From Candidatus Aminicenantota bacterium (GTDB lineage Bacteria > Acidobacteriota > Aminicenantia > Aminicenantales > Aminicenantaceae): DNA of 7,402 nucleotides. The notes beneath the pieces were generated by a model. The model saw nothing but the letters and a program-made list of their open reading frames with translations. It was not told the DNA's origin and made no database searches. Positions 6,436-7,402 of this stretch are shown here, piece by piece; positions within the stretch are counted from its first letter, which is position 1; the number at the start of each line of letters is the position of its first letter. Both the position numbers and the translations under genes were made by a program. The stretch is taken from assembly GCA_030617525.1 (NCBI GenBank), contig JAUWVG010000104.1, positions 1 to 7,402 of the forward strand, written 5' to 3'.

Positions 6436-6851
6436 CTTCCGTGTTTTTTTCTGTATTTCCCTCGTTTTCCTCTGCCTTCTTTTCTTCTGCCAGGAGAAGA
6501 ATTTTCGTTGAGATAATTGCTTGTCAATTTTATTATTCCACTTAATAACATCGCACCAGTTCCGATTATATGCTGTTTTTGCGAATGGCTCCAAAAGGAT
6601 GGCTTTGATTGAGGAACATCAAAAGCGACAGGTTCAGGAACAAAATCCTCCCTTTGTGTAACAGAATCTTCTTTTTCAAGAATTTGATAGATTGCATTGG
6701 TTGGGCATTCATCCATACATAGGAGGCATTCCTTGCATTTATCGTGGTCGATAACGGCTATGTTATTAAAAATTGATATTGCCTGTGTAGGACATATTGA
6801 GACACAAAAATCACAGCCAGTACATTTTTCGTCGTCAATAAATATTGTCAT
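6429..6851 (-). CDS. 2[4Fe-4S] ferredoxin-type protein with long C-terminal extension
   Basis: 140-residue protein. The first 55 residues are a bacterial-type two-cluster ferredoxin with motifs CTGCDFCVSICP (C10, C13, C16, C20) and CKECLLCMDECP (C39, C42, C45, C49), all eight cysteine ligands present; it would carry low-potential electrons in the cytoplasm. After a polar linker (about 57-92), a short hydrophobic stretch (about 94-109, HIIGTGAMLLSGIIKL) could touch the membrane, and the last 25 residues are densely basic (GRRKEGRGKRGKYRKKHGRW). Typical ferredoxins of this class end near residue 55-60, so the tail is an added module. There is no clear Shine-Dalgarno sequence before the ATG. It is downstream of the Gly-rich gene and probably in the same transcript. 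In sulfate reducers, similar ferredoxins sit near Gly-rich DUF5320-like proteins and NifX/Mrp-type genes; whether that applies here is inference. Confidence 0.9.
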   Translation of the reverse strand: MTIFIDDEKCTGCDFCVSICPTQAISIFNNIAVIDHDKCKECLLCMDECPTNAIYQILEKEDSVTQREDFVPEPVAFDVPQSKPSFWSHSQKQHIIGTGAMLLSGIIKLTSNYLNENSSPGRRKEGRGKRGKYRKKHGRW

Positions 6852-6861
6852 CTTTTGATGT

Positions 6862-6960
6862 TCATTTTGAACCGCAATTATTGCATCGGTATCCTAAAAT
6901 ACTCCTCCGCGGATTACTGCCCAATTTCTTTAAAAAACTTTTACTTAGAACGGAGGTTGA
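6862..6960 (-). other. Zinc-ribbon-like tail in the gap between the Gly-rich gene and ferredoxin
   Basis: The gap between the Gly-rich gene's TAA and the ferredoxin is open in the Gly-rich frame for 32 codons up to TGA at 6862-6864. It encodes SKSFLKKLGSNPRRSILGYR followed by CNNCGSK. A basic helix followed by YRCxxCG resembles the C-terminal half of small bacterial zinc-ribbon proteins. The N-terminal CxxC half is absent and no start codon has a Shine-Dalgarno sequence; a GGAGGAG at 6908-6902 has no start codon at a usable distance. It may be a decayed gene, a read-through extension, or chance. Confidence 0.25.
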
Positions 6961-7392
6961 TTATCTGATCCAGCGGCCTCTGCCGTATCCCATGCGGTTC
7001 AATCTTGCTAATCCGGCTCCACAGGGCCCCCTGCCGTATCGTACACCACGCAAATAAGGATTGGTGCCCACATTTCTACCAAGGCCTCTTGTGACGGCAT
7101 TCCCATAGCCATAATAGCCACGATTCAACATGCCAGCACCTCGTCCCATGTAGTTTTGCCCAATCCCAGCACCTCGTCCCATGTAGTTTTGCCCGACCCC
7201 AGCACCATATCCTCCGTATCCGCGCCCAAAATTTCCTCTGCCGAAACCACCTCTGCCATAAAAGTTCGCATCATAAGTGGAATAAGAATCGAGCAGAGCT
7301 TTTTGGTCCCCTGTCAATAAGTCTCTGATCTTTTTTTCATGGAGAATTTCTTTATTTTGAATTTCACGTTCAATCTCATAAATAATATCCAT
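6961..7392 (-). CDS. Gly/Tyr/Arg-rich repeat protein of unknown function (DUF5320-like tail)
   Basis: 143 residues in two parts. Residues 1-40 are a charged, helix-forming segment (IEREIQNKEILHEKKIRDLL, then TGDQKALLD), faintly like the LLTxEQ helices of Spy/ZraP-type small proteins. Residues 41-143 are low-complexity Gly/Tyr/Arg/Asn: FGRGxFGRGY repeats, two copies of GAGxGQNYMGR, then a GRGPCGAGL motif with the only Cys (124) and an RMGYGRGRW end. The tail resembles the Gly-rich, RGAG- and GPCG-containing proteins grouped as DUF5320 that accompany ferredoxins and NifX-like proteins in anaerobes; this is from memory of the motif style, not a search. No signal peptide is seen, so it should be cytoplasmic. 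The ATG at 7392 has GGAGA at 5 nt. The composition suggests a disordered, possibly nucleic-acid- or metal-binding or self-associating protein. It leads the group of small genes that includes the ferredoxin. Confidence 0.8.
   Translation of the reverse strand: MDIIYEIEREIQNKEILHEKKIRDLLTGDQKALLDSYSTYDANFYGRGGFGRGNFGRGYGGYGAGVGQNYMGRGAGIGQNYMGRGAGMLNRGYYGYGNAVTRGLGRNVGTNPYLRGVRYGRGPCGAGLARLNRMGYGRGRWIR
7134..7206. repeat. 33-bp in-frame tandem repeat (two full copies plus a stub)
   Basis: Copies at 7134-7166 and 7167-7199 differ at two of 33 bases, and a third copy begins at 7200 but stops matching after about seven bases. Each encodes GAGxGQNYMGR in the Gly-rich protein, with x being Val or Ile. 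The near identity at the DNA level points to a recent duplication by slippage or recombination, so the copy number may vary between strains. Confidence 0.92.
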
Positions 7393-7402
7393 TATTTTCT
7401 CC

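Noticed and set aside
6436..6594. Upstream extension of the 37-codon ORF
   Set aside because: It runs out of frame inside the ferredoxin gene, has a skewed Lys/Arg/Gln composition and no start signal.
7134..7206. CRISPR-like array
   Set aside because: The repeats are contiguous without spacers, in frame and coding, so this is a protein repeat.

Overview
The window looks like chromosomal DNA of a Gram-negative bacterium rich in two-component and sigma-54 regulation. Moderate GC, two Cache-domain histidine kinases, an NtrC-type activator, a 2[4Fe-4S] ferredoxin and a Gly/Arg-rich small protein together suggest a Desulfobacterota-like (deltaproteobacterial) anaerobe. That placement is inferred from gene style only. 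No rRNA, tRNA, CRISPR or transposase is visible.

Nearly all genes are on the minus strand, so the biological reading order is from high to low coordinates. From the right edge: a Gly/Tyr/Arg-rich protein with a 33-bp tandem repeat (6961-7392); an in-frame zinc-ribbon-like tail with no obvious start (6862-6960); a ferredoxin with a long basic tail (6429-6851); and a 37-codon ORF overlapping its stop (6322-6435), followed in the -1 frame by a protein-like extension (to 6224) that suggests a frameshift. After a possible terminator come two tandem, paralogous two-component modules. Module A is kinase 4114-6096 plus sigma-54 activator 2763-4130, overlapping by 17 nt. Module B is kinase 283-2373 plus a response regulator cut by the left edge (1-273). 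The kinases share the layout TM, Cache_3/Cache_2 sensor, TM, HAMP, HisKA, HATPase, and their membrane-proximal sensor halves are about 83% identical by hand alignment.

Between the modules lies the only plus-strand gene: a 42-codon single-span membrane peptide (2638-2766) with a strong Shine-Dalgarno sequence. Its start lies about 90 nt downstream of the expected start site of a near-consensus sigma-54 promoter (2520-2535). Its stop codon shares a CTAG with the stop of the convergent sigma-54 activator gene. The simplest model is that kinase A senses a small extracytoplasmic ligand and phosphorylates the activator, which switches on the adjacent membrane peptide. Module B has a closely related sensor, but its regulator has Tyr in place of the phospho-accepting Asp, so it would be non-canonical if the base is correct. 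The promoter and tiny gene, and the Asp-to-Tyr receiver, are the two most interesting observations.
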